From Rothia nasisuis (GTDB lineage: Bacteria; Actinomycetota; Actinomycetes; Actinomycetales; Micrococcaceae): 64,000 bases of DNA. The number at the start of each line of letters is the position of its first letter. Within the stretch, counting starts at the first letter, position 1. This document shows positions 24,677 to 33,772 of the stretch, one piece after another. The stretch is from assembly GCF_928381405.1 (NCBI RefSeq), contig NZ_CAKMSB010000003.1, forward strand, positions 124,001 through 188,000. Reading direction: 5' to 3'. The notes beneath the pieces are model-generated. The model had not been told where the DNA came from and ran no database searches. It worked only from the letters and a program-made list of their open reading frames with translations. Both the position numbers and the translations under genes were made by a program.

Positions 24677-26155
24677 CTAGAAGGTCCCCAGCCCCGTTGC
24701 CTCCTGGGTGCGATAGACCAGGGTTTGCAGGGCAGGTTTGAGGACGCCGCCGCCTGCCTTAGCCTCATAGGGCAGGGTAAAGGTGGCTTCGGCCCCCTCT
24801 ACCGGTTCGTTATTCCAGATGAGGGACCAGTAGGCGGCAAACTCCTGAGCCAGGGCAGAATCACCCGCAGCCCGCACCCGCAGACTGGTTTCTAGGTTGT
24901 AATTACAAATATTGCGGCGAGTAAAATTACCCGATCCGCTCACAAGCTCAAAGCCACCCGCATCAGCATGCGCCGCCGGGTCACGGAACACCGCCAGGTA
25001 CTTGGGGTGAAACTGTTCGCCATCTGTGGCGTACCAGCGCACCTGCACGCCTGCGTCCATAAGTTCTCGCGCAACGGGCAACGCAGGCAGGCCGGTTTTC
25101 TTGCGGCCAAAAGCGTCAATATTGAGGTCAAGCACCACCTGCACCGACACCCCGCGAGTCACGGCGGCCTTGAGCCCGGCGATAACAGCTCGCTCTGCCA
25201 GGTAGAACATGCCCAGGCAGACCCTATCTCCTGCGTCAGCACCGGCCAGCATCTCCAGCACCGCATCGCGAATACCGCCCTCGGTCACCAGCTGCACCTC
25301 AGCCTCACTCTCCGAGCCCAAAGAAACCTCAGCAGCCCTGAGCCCCCGTAGGTCACGGGCAAGGTCGGGGGCAGAAAAGTCAAGTACGGCCAGTTCGCTG
25401 GCCAGCAGATCAGCCACCACAGGCCCAGTAACCCGCAGGCCCAGGTTGGAGTTGGGTGCAGAGGCGTCATGCGGGTTGGCTGAGCTGACCACGGCCTCAG
25501 ACTCAGACAGGGCCACCTTGCGGTGGTTGGCCTTGAAGTTGAAGAGGCGGGCATAGGCATTGGGCGAGACGCGCGGCCCACCGGGAGCTAGAGCATTAGG
25601 CAGGACGGCAGGCAGCTGCGGCAGGTGGCCCAAAAGCGCCCGGTAGACACCGGAGTAGGCGGGGTTGGAGTCACGCAGGGCCTCCAGCCTGGTTTCAACC
25701 ACCTGCACCCCGGCGGCCCGCAGCTGCTCTAGGTGGGGTAGGGAGTAGCTACCGTAGAAGGTATTGATGGGGTCGGTGATGAGCACAATGGGCATGCCGG
25801 GGGCAGCTGCCCGTTTGGCCAGGAGGGCATCAGTGAGGCGCTGTGAGAGGGCCGGGTAGGTGCTACCTCCAGAGCGGTCATAGTCGCTGTTGAAGAGGAA
25901 CATGTCGAGCATTAAGAAACTCTCAGCCCGCTCAATCACCCCCTCAACCGCCCTAAAAATCTGCTGGTTAGTCTGGCTTTCACTACCAGCGCGATAGGTG
26001 AGGTCAGCCAGCAGCTCCACCTGCCCGCCTCGCCAGAGGCCGGCAACACTCAGGCCAGTTGGCAGGGGCTTGTAGCGGTGGTAGAGGGCGGACGCCGCCG
26101 CGGCAGCACCGCAGGCCAGGCCAGCGAGAGCAAGGGGACGAAAGGGTCTATTCAT
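24677..26155 (-). CDS. Phospholipase D-like / cardiolipin-synthase-like protein
   Basis: A 492-residue protein with an N-terminal signal or anchor helix (residues 6-25) and two HKD motifs. The first is His211-Lys213 (ANHRKVALSE) and the second His383-Lys385 (QFHPKYLAVF, then GSGNFTRRNI). Both copies are needed for the PLD fold and are intact. Cardiolipin synthase, phospholipase and PLD-type nuclease activities are all possible. Membrane anchoring favours lipid substrates. Its start diverges from the TetR-YhgE pair, with a TetR operator in between that could also affect it. Confidence 0.75.
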   Translation of the reverse strand: MNRPFRPLALAGLACGAAAAASALYHRYKPLPTGLSVAGLWRGGQVELLADLTYRAGSESQTNQQIFRAVEGVIERAESFLMLDMFLFNSDYDRSGGSTYPALSQRLTDALLAKRAAAPGMPIVLITDPINTFYGSYSLPHLEQLRAAGVQVVETRLEALRDSNPAYSGVYRALLGHLPQLPAVLPNALAPGGPRVSPNAYARLFNFKANHRKVALSESEAVVSSANPHDASAPNSNLGLRVTGPVVADLLASELAVLDFSAPDLARDLRGLRAAEVSLGSESEAEVQLVTEGGIRDAVLEMLAGADAGDRVCLGMFYLAERAVIAGLKAAVTRGVSVQVVLDLNIDAFGRKKTGLPALPVARELMDAGVQVRWYATDGEQFHPKYLAVFRDPAAHADAGGFELVSGSGNFTRRNICNYNLETSLRVRAAGDSALAQEFAAYWSLIWNNEPVEGAEATFTLPYEAKAGGGVLKPALQTLVYRTQEATGLGTF

Positions 26156-26217
26156 GCTCCCAATCTACCTAGAAGGCCTATCTTTTAGCTCACACACTCG
26201 CCACTTGCCAATATTCT

Positions 26218-26244
26218 TTACAGGTGTAAAGTTTACATCTGTAA
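26218..26244. promoter_or_regulatory. 27-bp palindromic TetR operator
   Basis: TTACAGGTGTAAA-G-TTTACATCTGTAA is a palindrome with one mismatch per arm pair. It lies 26 bases before the TetR ATG and 62 bases from the PLD start. Its position between divergent genes supports autoregulation and possible control of both directions. Confidence 0.75.
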
Positions 26245-26270
26245 GAAAAACTGCCAATCGAGGACGCACC

Positions 26271-26867
26271 ATGACCCCCACCGCAGAAGAGACCCGCGCC
26301 GCCGACCCGCGTCCGGCCCGCTCCCGCGCCGCCCTCATCGAGGCCGCCACCAAGGCCCTCACCGCCAGTAACCCCGGCAATCTCAGCATCACCGTGCTCG
26401 TCAAGGCGGCGGAGATCAGCCGCCCCACCTTCTATCAGCACTTCACCGACCTGCACGAACTCATCCACACCGCAGCCCTCACCAAGCTCAGCGCCGCCTT
26501 CGATACCCTAGCTCCTGCCGACCCCGGCGAGTCTGTTGCGGTCTTCACCAGCGAGGTCAGCACCAACCTGCTCAAGCAGCTACAGGCCGATGCCATCTTC
26601 TACCGCAGGGTGCTGGCGATTTCAGGCAACTCCTCCCTGGTCACCGAACTCATCGGCTTCCTCAGCCACCGTTTCCTCAGCCGCCCGGCTGTCACCGAAC
26701 GCTTCACAGCCAAAACCCCCAGCCTGACCAGCGACTACGCCCAGTTCGTTGCTGCCGGAGTCGCCTGGCTCGCCGTGCGCTGGCTGGCCACCGACTTCAC
26801 CGGCGAGCACACCGCAGAAGCCACCGGCGAGCGCCTGGCCCAGATGATGCAGGCAGCTCTCTCCTAG
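26271..26867 (+). CDS. TetR-family regulator of YhgE/Pip gene
   Basis: A 198-residue TetR protein, started at the ATG with GAGGA upstream since the longer frame crosses the operator. The helix-turn-helix region is ITVLVKAAEISRPTFYQHF (about residues 42-60), followed by a divergent all-helical ligand domain. It is 52 bp upstream of the YhgE/Pip gene, the usual order for TetR-Pip pairs, where the pump-like membrane protein is derepressed by an envelope or drug stress signal. Confidence 0.85.
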   Translation: MTPTAEETRAADPRPARSRAALIEAATKALTASNPGNLSITVLVKAAEISRPTFYQHFTDLHELIHTAALTKLSAAFDTLAPADPGESVAVFTSEVSTNLLKQLQADAIFYRRVLAISGNSSLVTELIGFLSHRFLSRPAVTERFTAKTPSLTSDYAQFVAAGVAWLAVRWLATDFTGEHTAEATGERLAQMMQAALS

Positions 26868-26919
26868 CCCGCCCCTTATACTTTTACTACCCCTACACCC
26901 TGAAAGCAGGTGGAATCCC

Positions 26920-29505
26920 GTGCCGTCAACGCGCGCTAAACGCCCCAAGCTCCACGACCGGTTCAGCCCCATGAAGTACCTGGTGCTACTGGCCATCATC
27001 ATCATCCCCTCGATTTACTCGGGTATTTTGACCTGGGCAAACTATGACCCTACGGGCACGATTGATGCTGTTCCGGCGGCGATTGTGAATGAGGACGCCC
27101 CGGCCACCACCGCAAGCGGCGACACCCTTAACCTGGGGCGGCAGCTGACCGATGAGCTGCTGAGCAACGACAGCTCGCAGAACTTTGACTGGTCAACCAT
27201 GGGCGCTGATGAGGCCCGGGCCAAACTCGAAAACGGTGAAATTCAGGCGGTGCTGACCATTCCCGCCGACTTCTCAGCCAACGTGGCCTCGGTATCTGAA
27301 AATGACGCCGCAACAGCTCAGACCGCTAAGCTCACCATTACCACCAATGACGGCTCCAACATTATCTCGGGCAATATCGCCAGCTCCCTGGGCACAGCGG
27401 TCACCGATGCTCTAGCCAGCCAGGTTTCCACCGAGTATCTCAACAATATCTACGCAGGTTTCACCGATATTCACGATTCTTTGGGGCAGGCTGCGGATGG
27501 GGCCAGCCAACTCGCTAACGGTTCCGCCAGTGCCCAGGAAGGCTCCGACCAGCTGGTCGTGGGCCTGACCGACCTCAAGTCCGGCAGTAGCGAGTTGAGC
27601 TCGGGTGCGAGCACTCTTGCGGACGGGGCCACCCAGGTCAAGAGCGGTGCAGGTGAGCTGGCATCCGGCTCTGCTTCTCTAGCCGACGGGGCTAGCCAGG
27701 TGAACGACGGCGCTAGCTCTCTGGCGTCCGGGGCCACCGACCTAAACAGCGGGGCAACCTCCCTGGCGTCCGGCGCTGATAGCGCTGCCAGCGGCGCAGC
27801 CTCCCTCTCAGACGGCCTGAGCCAGATTAACTCTGAGGTATCTGCCCTGCCCGAGCAAATCCCTGCCCTGACCGAGGGCATGGGCTCACTGGCGTCCGGT
27901 GCGGACGGCCTTGCCAGCGGGGCCCAGAATCTTGAGGACGCCGCAGGGCAGCTGGCCAGCGGGGCCACCACCCTGTCGGACGGAGCGGATGCCGCCCTTA
28001 CCGGGGCCCAGACCCTAGCCGACGGGGCAGGGCAGCTGCACACTGCCACGGGCACCCTGACCTCCGGGGCGAGTGACCTGGCTACTAGCTCCCAGGCCCT
28101 TGTTGATAACTGGGGCCTGCTGACCGATGAGCAGAAGCTTGCTGCCCTACAGCAACTCAACGCGGGGGTGTCTGACCTGGCAGGCGGGGCCAGCGCGGTA
28201 GATACAGCCGCCGGGCAGCTCTCGGCGGGGGCAGACACCCTGGTCGGCGACAACTCGAGCGGCCTGACCAAGCTCTCGGCGGGGGCGTCCGACCTCGAGG
28301 GCGGGGCCAGCCAACTGGCCAGCGGCACAACCTCTCTTTCTGACGGGGCAGATACCCTGAGCCAGGGGGCCTCCACTCTCGACAGTAAGGTGAGTACCCT
28401 CTCCACAGGTTTGAGCTCCCTGGTGACCGCTATCTCCCAGGCTAATGACGGGGCCGCTTCGCTCGCATCAGGCACCGGTGAACTGGCCAGCGGGGCGAAC
28501 ACCCTGGCCGAAGGTACCGGCACACTCTCATCGGGCGCGTCCAGCCTGGCTGAGGGCACCAGCTCCTTGGCCAGTGGGTCAGCCACCCTCAATGACGGGG
28601 CCCAGACCCTAGCCGAGGGCACTAGCAGCCTGAGTGATGGGGCAAGCAGCCTAGCTGGCGGGGCTGCAACCCTCGATGAGGGGGCTTCCTCAGCCGTGGA
28701 CGGGGCCTCTTCCCTGGCCAGCGGTCTGAACAACCTAGAGGACGGCAGCAGCCAGCTGGCGACCTCCCTGGGGGATGCCGTGGGGCAGGTCCCCAGCTAC
28801 ACCACCGACCAGGCCAGCGAACTCAGCGCGGTGACCAGCGACCCCGTGACTGTTGAGAAGACCCGCCTGAACGAGGTACCCACCTACGGTCACGGCCTGG
28901 CCCCCTACTTCATGACCCTGGGCCTGTGGGTTGGCGCGATTGCCTACTTCATGATGTACCCGGCCATCTCCAGCAAGTTCGCCCGCGGCGGCCACTCCGG
29001 CCTGCGCACCCTGCGCGGGGCCCTGGTGCCGGTACTCCTGATAGGTGTTCTTCAGGGCGCGGTCATGTCCCTTATTCTCCACTCCTGGGTGGGCATTGAA
29101 GAGGTCAACTTCTGGGGCCTGACCGGCTTTGCCATCCTGACCTCCATCACCTTCCTAGCCATTAACCAGGCTCTCATCGCCCTGCTGGATGCCCCCGGCC
29201 GCTTCATTGCCCTGATTCTGACCGTGGTTCAGATTGGCGCGGCGGGCGGCACCTATCCGATTGAGACCGCCCCTGCCTTCCTACAGGTTATCCACCCCTG
29301 GCTGCCGCTGACCCACGCCCTGGAAGCCTTCCGCTCCCTCATCGCCGGCGGTTCTATCGGCCTAACCTCGGGTACCGTCTGGCTGCTGGGCTGGATCACC
29401 CTGGCTATTGCGGGCACTGCCCTGAGCATCTGGATCCGCCACCGCCGCGAAGACAGGGCCGAAACTGAGCGCCAGGCTCGCCGCAGCGCCCTGGCGAGTG
29501 CCTAA
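26920..29505 (+). CDS. YhgE/Pip membrane protein (ABC-2-type transporter-like) with long heptad repeat
   Basis: An 861-residue membrane protein from a GTG start. One N-terminal helix (KYLVLLAIIIIPSIYSGILT, about residues 20-40) is followed by the Pip extracytoplasmic segment (AIVNED...). A very long Ala/Ser/Gly repeat of about seven residues (pattern L-x-x-G-A-x-x, for instance LASGATDLNSGATSLASGA) covers residues about 187-620 and should form an extended coiled or beta-like stalk. The C-terminus has five helices (GLWVGAIAYFMMYP through LGWITLAIAGTALSIWI) of ABC-2 type. Relatives are phage-infection protein and mycobacterial or ESX-related exporters. Its role is probably export or envelope stress. 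Confidence 0.85.
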   Translation: MPSTRAKRPKLHDRFSPMKYLVLLAIIIIPSIYSGILTWANYDPTGTIDAVPAAIVNEDAPATTASGDTLNLGRQLTDELLSNDSSQNFDWSTMGADEARAKLENGEIQAVLTIPADFSANVASVSENDAATAQTAKLTITTNDGSNIISGNIASSLGTAVTDALASQVSTEYLNNIYAGFTDIHDSLGQAADGASQLANGSASAQEGSDQLVVGLTDLKSGSSELSSGASTLADGATQVKSGAGELASGSASLADGASQVNDGASSLASGATDLNSGATSLASGADSAASGAASLSDGLSQINSEVSALPEQIPALTEGMGSLASGADGLASGAQNLEDAAGQLASGATTLSDGADAALTGAQTLADGAGQLHTATGTLTSGASDLATSSQALVDNWGLLTDEQKLAALQQLNAGVSDLAGGASAVDTAAGQLSAGADTLVGDNSSGLTKLSAGASDLEGGASQLASGTTSLSDGADTLSQGASTLDSKVSTLSTGLSSLVTAISQANDGAASLASGTGELASGANTLAEGTGTLSSGASSLAEGTSSLASGSATLNDGAQTLAEGTSSLSDGASSLAGGAATLDEGASSAVDGASSLASGLNNLEDGSSQLATSLGDAVGQVPSYTTDQASELSAVTSDPVTVEKTRLNEVPTYGHGLAPYFMTLGLWVGAIAYFMMYPAISSKFARGGHSGLRTLRGALVPVLLIGVLQGAVMSLILHSWVGIEEVNFWGLTGFAILTSITFLAINQALIALLDAPGRFIALILTVVQIGAAGGTYPIETAPAFLQVIHPWLPLTHALEAFRSLIAGGSIGLTSGTVWLLGWITLAIAGTALSIWIRHRREDRAETERQARRSALASA

Positions 29506-29601
29506 GTGGTACCCGGCCCCAACCGCCCCTGTAAGATGGGGTTGGAGTCGCCGTATCGGGCGGCCCATTAACACACCCGCCCGCCGACGTAAGAGAGCAT
29601 T

Positions 29602-30066
29602 ATGGGTTTTTTCGATTCCGTGCAACCGGTAGTTGCCGCCGCTCCTCCGGCCAGCCAGGAGCGCCTGTTTGAAGCCCTGCGACGACTCGAACTTAACTAC
29701 ACGGTTGATGAATTCGATACGCCCATTGCCCACTATGATCACGGGTACCTGCTCTACATGCTGGCCGATGATCAGCTGACGGTTCGGGCCACCTTTCACG
29801 GGTCTATGCCTACCGAGGCTCTGCCGCACCTGAGCATGTTTGCCCACCAGTGGAACCAGTTCCGCCCCTACCTGGCTGCCTTCCCCGTAGTGCTGGGAGA
29901 AGAAGGGCAAGAGTTCGCGCTCCTTACCTCTGAGCAGACTTACCCGCTGGCCGCTGGCGCTACCGATGAGCAACTCGATTTGATGTTGCGCGGGGCAACC
30001 GAGGCAGCACTGGAGCTTTTCAGCGAAATCGCTAACACCTTTGGACCCACAGAATCCGGGGAGTAG
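29602..30066 (+). CDS. YbjN-domain protein
   Basis: A 154-residue cytosolic protein with the YbjN/CesT-like chaperone fold pattern. A short N-terminal helix and LRRLELNYTVDEFDTPIAHY (near residues 28-47) lead to a central strand-rich segment, a helix-rich middle (LSMFAHQWNQFRPYL) and a C-terminal helix. YbjN proteins act as chaperone-like or sensory modulators. It is 4 bases upstream of the Hsp90-like gene, whose ribosome-binding site overlaps its end. The two are therefore cotranscribed, and a shared proteostasis role is plausible. Confidence 0.7.
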   Translation: MGFFDSVQPVVAAAPPASQERLFEALRRLELNYTVDEFDTPIAHYDHGYLLYMLADDQLTVRATFHGSMPTEALPHLSMFAHQWNQFRPYLAAFPVVLGEEGQEFALLTSEQTYPLAAGATDEQLDLMLRGATEAALELFSEIANTFGPTESGE

Positions 30067-30070
30067 ACAC

Positions 30071-31942
30071 ATGTCAAAGCGGTTTAAGGTAGATTTAGGT
30101 GGCCTGGTTGAGCTGCTCTCTAAGAACCTGTATTCGGGCCCGCAAGTTTACCTGCGTGAGGCTATCCAAAACGGGGTTGACGCGATTACCGCCCGCCGGG
30201 AGCTTGACGCAGACGCCCCGGCGCGCGTGCTCCTGGACCCCTGGGAGGACGGTACCGGTATCACCATCACCGATACCGGCATCGGCCTCACTTCCGAGCA
30301 GGCTGAGGAATTTTTGGCAACCATTGGCCGCACCTCGAAGCGCGATGAGGTACTCAACGAAGGCCGGGCGGAGTACCTGGGCCAGTTCGGTATCGGCCTG
30401 CTGGCCTGTTTCTTGATTGCTGACCAAATTGAGGTCACCTCGCTGAGCGCCCTACCGGGCTCTAGCCCGGTGCGCTGGCTGGGCCACGCCAACGGCACCT
30501 TTGAAGTCGCCCCGCTGGAACAGGGCAGGCAGGACGCCGGTGGGCAGGACGGAGCCAACCAGCAGGCCCGTACCGACCTGCACCAAAGCGAAGTGCCGGT
30601 CGGCACCACTATTCGCCTCAGGGCCCGCCGCGACGCGGAGCACTGGGTAGCTGAGGAAACCATCATCACCCTAGCCAGTGACTACGCCGACTTGCTCCCG
30701 GTGGATGTCTCTGTCATGGTGAGCGCCGCTGGCCGTCGCGTGCCCCGCCGCATTTCGCACCTGGCGCTACCGTGGGCGCCCAGCGGTGGGCGCAACCAGC
30801 ACGAACGGGCCCTTGCCCTGGCCACCTATGCTGATAAGACCCTGGGGGTGGCCCCGCTGGCCACCATTGACCTAGACGTTCCCGCCACCGGCACCACCGG
30901 TGTGGCCTATGTGCTGCCGCAGGCTGTGGCGCCGGGCTCGGGCCGCCACCGCGTCTACGTAAAAAATATGCTGGTCAGCTCCAAAGAAGACACCCTGCTC
31001 CCCGACTGGGCTTTCTTTGTGCGGGCCGTGGTGAACTCCGAGTCGCTCACACCCACGGCCTCGCGTGAGCAGTTGCGTGAAGACGAGATTCTACTACTGA
31101 CCCGCGAGGCTATCGGTGAACAGCTCAAGACCTGGATTACTGAGACCCTGGCTGAGACTTCACCCCTGCAAGCCCGGTTTGTGGAGACCCACTCCCTGGC
31201 CCTGCGCGCTGTGGCTCTAGCTAGTGATGACATGCTCGACGTGGTCGCCCGCTCCCTGCCCTTTGAGACTACTGGAGGCCTGGCTACCCTGGCCGATGTA
31301 GTCGAACAGGCCGGGCAGGTTCTTTATACCCCCACCACCGAGGCCTACCGCCGCGTGGCCCCGGTTGCCCGCGCCCAGGGCCTGTGGGTGGTCAACGGCG
31401 GCTACGTTTATGACGCTGACCTGCTCGCCAAGCTGGCCGCGCGACCGGGCTGGCAGGTCTCTGAGCTGACCAGTAAGGACGTGAGCCAAACCCTCGCCCC
31501 GGTCTCTATGGAGCGGGAGTTTGACCTGCTCACTGCTCTGGAGCGGGCCCGAGCCGTCCTAGAAGCTCAGGACTGTGGAGTGGTGCTGAGAGAGTTCGAC
31601 CCGGCCGAGGTTCCTGCCGTACTCTTGCGCGATGCGGACGCCGAGCGCGCCCGCGACATCCAACAGGAGGCCATGGACGCCGATGGCGCCCTCGCCGGCC
31701 TGCTCGGTTCCTTCGCGGGAGAGCAGACCGAGCCGACCCGCACCCTGGTTCTGAACGACACCAATGACAATGTACGCAGACTCCTGCAGCAACCCCACCA
31801 CGCCTCCTTCGAGCCGGGCCTAACCACCCTCTACCTATCGGCTCTCATGCTAGCTGGCGAGGGCCTACACGGGGCAGAGACCCGCCTGCTCAGTAGCAGC
31901 CTAGCCCAGCTACTTGAGGCTGCCCTTCGAACCGACTACTAG
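30071..31942 (+). CDS. Hsp90-family (HtpG-like) ATPase
   Basis: A 623-residue GHKL ATPase, started at the ATG with GGGGAG eight bases upstream. The Bergerat ATP-binding motifs are present: REAIQNGVDAITAR (with the Asn), DTGIGLT, GRTSKR and GQFGIGLLACFLIAD. A middle domain follows (GRHRVYVKNMLVSSKEDTLL, then TASREQLRED). The C-terminal region has little similarity to HtpG dimerisation domains. It is in an operon with YbjN upstream and a TPR protein 21 bp downstream, a combination that resembles the eukaryotic pairing of Hsp90 with TPR co-chaperones. Confidence 0.85.
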   Translation: MSKRFKVDLGGLVELLSKNLYSGPQVYLREAIQNGVDAITARRELDADAPARVLLDPWEDGTGITITDTGIGLTSEQAEEFLATIGRTSKRDEVLNEGRAEYLGQFGIGLLACFLIADQIEVTSLSALPGSSPVRWLGHANGTFEVAPLEQGRQDAGGQDGANQQARTDLHQSEVPVGTTIRLRARRDAEHWVAEETIITLASDYADLLPVDVSVMVSAAGRRVPRRISHLALPWAPSGGRNQHERALALATYADKTLGVAPLATIDLDVPATGTTGVAYVLPQAVAPGSGRHRVYVKNMLVSSKEDTLLPDWAFFVRAVVNSESLTPTASREQLREDEILLLTREAIGEQLKTWITETLAETSPLQARFVETHSLALRAVALASDDMLDVVARSLPFETTGGLATLADVVEQAGQVLYTPTTEAYRRVAPVARAQGLWVVNGGYVYDADLLAKLAARPGWQVSELTSKDVSQTLAPVSMEREFDLLTALERARAVLEAQDCGVVLREFDPAEVPAVLLRDADAERARDIQQEAMDADGALAGLLGSFAGEQTEPTRTLVLNDTNDNVRRLLQQPHHASFEPGLTTLYLSALMLAGEGLHGAETRLLSSSLAQLLEAALRTDY

Positions 31943-31963
31943 CTAACGACCAGGGAGAATACC

Positions 31964-33757
31964 GTGTGGTCCCTTGACGAAACCAAACGCAAAATTGACC
32001 GGGTTCGCAGCCTTCCCTACGGTAGCGCCCGTACCGCTGCCGCCGAGCATGTAGCCCGCACGGTTGAGAAAGAAGGGCCTGCCCCAGCCCTGCCCCTGGC
32101 CTACCTGGCCCAGGTTGAGGCCTACGTGTTTGGGCAGCCGACCCCGGCGTCCTTTGCGGTATTCTCCAAGCTACTGCGCCTGTGGGACACCCACCCCGAG
32201 TATTTTGATGAAGGAACCACCGGCATCCTTTTCTGGCAGTTCAAATGGATTGTGGGTGACCTGACCGCCTACCCGCAGATTTCTCAGGCTCAGGCGCGTG
32301 AGCTGCTCGATGAGATGCGCAAGCGCTACCGGCTGGCAGGTCTGGGTGAATCGGCACCTGACCGGGCTGAATACATGTGGGCCGCACACCTGGGTTGCGA
32401 TGACGAGGCCGAAGAGTGGCGGGCGGCCTGGCTGGCGCACGGAGAGGACGAGATGGACTGCAGCTCCTGCCGGCACGGTGGGATTCTACGGGATTATGTG
32501 GCCGATCAAGAATACGAACGGGCCATTGAGATGGGCGCTCCCACTGAAGATCTCTGCAACCGCGAACCTGCGGCCTCGCACCGGCAGCTGGCCCGGGCCT
32601 ACCTCCACCTGGGTGACGGCGAGGCCGCTGGGCGGCACCTGCTGCGCGCCCAGGCGACCCGAAAGGACTACGACCCGGACGACCTGGGCCTTGAATTTGA
32701 GATTCTAGCCCGCGGCGGGCTGCTGGCCGAAGCCTTTCAACTGCTGGTTGACCACGGTAAACGGGCTCTAGCCCTGAGCGGAGACCCCGGTGATAACCGC
32801 AACTTTCTGCACTACCTGGTTGCGGGGCTGGCCTGGGCTGTGCCCCGGCACGGGGATATGCCGACCGGGATGCGTCCGGCTGAGAACGGCCGGCCTCGCG
32901 CCACCCTGCGTGAGCTCTACGACTGGGCACTGGCCGAGGCGAGGCCGTTAGCGCAGGCCTTTGACCGCCGCGCCGAGAACACCCGCTTTACTGAAAACCT
33001 GAGGGAGGCAGCTGAGGCCCCTGCCCTAGCGCAACTACTGCTGCCTACCCTGGGGAGGGGGTCGGCACCTGGAAGCAGGCCACACCCCGCGCAGAGCGTC
33101 CTGACTAGGGGCGAGATAGAAACGGACGGTCAGACCGGGCCCGTTGGATTCACACCCGGCGAGTCAGCCGGGCCGCGTGACCGGGCTGAGGCTCTACTGG
33201 CAGCCGGCGACCACGCCGGAGCCTTTGAGACCCTGCATGCGGCAGGTGCAGCTCCTGGCCTGCTTGTAGAAACCCTGCGGCTCTGGTGTCTGGTGGCTGA
33301 AAAGACCGGTGGATTAGCGGATCTGCTGGGCCCCGCCGCTACCGCTGTGGAACGAGCCGAGCGGGCTCTGGCCCCTGAAAGGCAGAGCCAGGGGGCCGAA
33401 CCAGGCCGCACAGACCTGCTGGTCTTTCTGCTCGCCCGGGAGCTGCAGGCCCGCCTGATGGCAGTCACCAGCCCGGCGGGGCAGGGCGCCGCTGATACGG
33501 TCAGCGGCGTGGTTGAGGCCTACTCGGAGTCCGGCTTTGCCCGGCGGGCGGCGACCCTGCGCCTGTTTGAGGGTGAACTGGCCAGCGAACGCGGGCAGGC
33601 TACCCCTGCCATAGAGGCTTTTTTGGCGGCACGGCAGATGTTTGCGGACGCCGGTCTGCAAGATTCTGCCGCTAGCGCCTTGGAGGCTGCGGTGGAGCTA
33701 CTCCAGGCCACCGGCCAGGCTGCCCGCGCTGAGGCCCTGGTAGCGGAGAGTCTCTAG
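31964..33757 (+). CDS. Large TPR-like protein coupled to Hsp90-like gene
   Basis: A 597-residue protein from a GTG start with CAGGGA upstream. It is built of helical repeats of tetratricopeptide type, clearest at RQLARAYLHLGDGEAAGRHL, RAEALLAAGDHAGAFETLHA and near the end (FLAARQMFADAGLQDSAASA). A CSSCRH motif near residue 165 could bind metal. No catalytic domain is seen. It is the last gene of the YbjN-Hsp90-TPR operon. Binding to the Hsp90-like protein is inference from the pairing, because the Hsp90 lacks an obvious C-terminal EEVD-type tail. Confidence 0.65.
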   Translation: MWSLDETKRKIDRVRSLPYGSARTAAAEHVARTVEKEGPAPALPLAYLAQVEAYVFGQPTPASFAVFSKLLRLWDTHPEYFDEGTTGILFWQFKWIVGDLTAYPQISQAQARELLDEMRKRYRLAGLGESAPDRAEYMWAAHLGCDDEAEEWRAAWLAHGEDEMDCSSCRHGGILRDYVADQEYERAIEMGAPTEDLCNREPAASHRQLARAYLHLGDGEAAGRHLLRAQATRKDYDPDDLGLEFEILARGGLLAEAFQLLVDHGKRALALSGDPGDNRNFLHYLVAGLAWAVPRHGDMPTGMRPAENGRPRATLRELYDWALAEARPLAQAFDRRAENTRFTENLREAAEAPALAQLLLPTLGRGSAPGSRPHPAQSVLTRGEIETDGQTGPVGFTPGESAGPRDRAEALLAAGDHAGAFETLHAAGAAPGLLVETLRLWCLVAEKTGGLADLLGPAATAVERAERALAPERQSQGAEPGRTDLLVFLLARELQARLMAVTSPAGQGAADTVSGVVEAYSESGFARRAATLRLFEGELASERGQATPAIEAFLAARQMFADAGLQDSAASALEAAVELLQATGQAARAEALVAESL

Positions 33758-33772
33758 GTGCTGGCAAGGCAA

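Noticed and set aside
27471-28733. 420-codon minus-strand frame opposite YhgE/Pip
   Set aside because: It is a shadow of the heptad repeat: a repetitive Pro/Ala/Ser-rich translation with no start signal.
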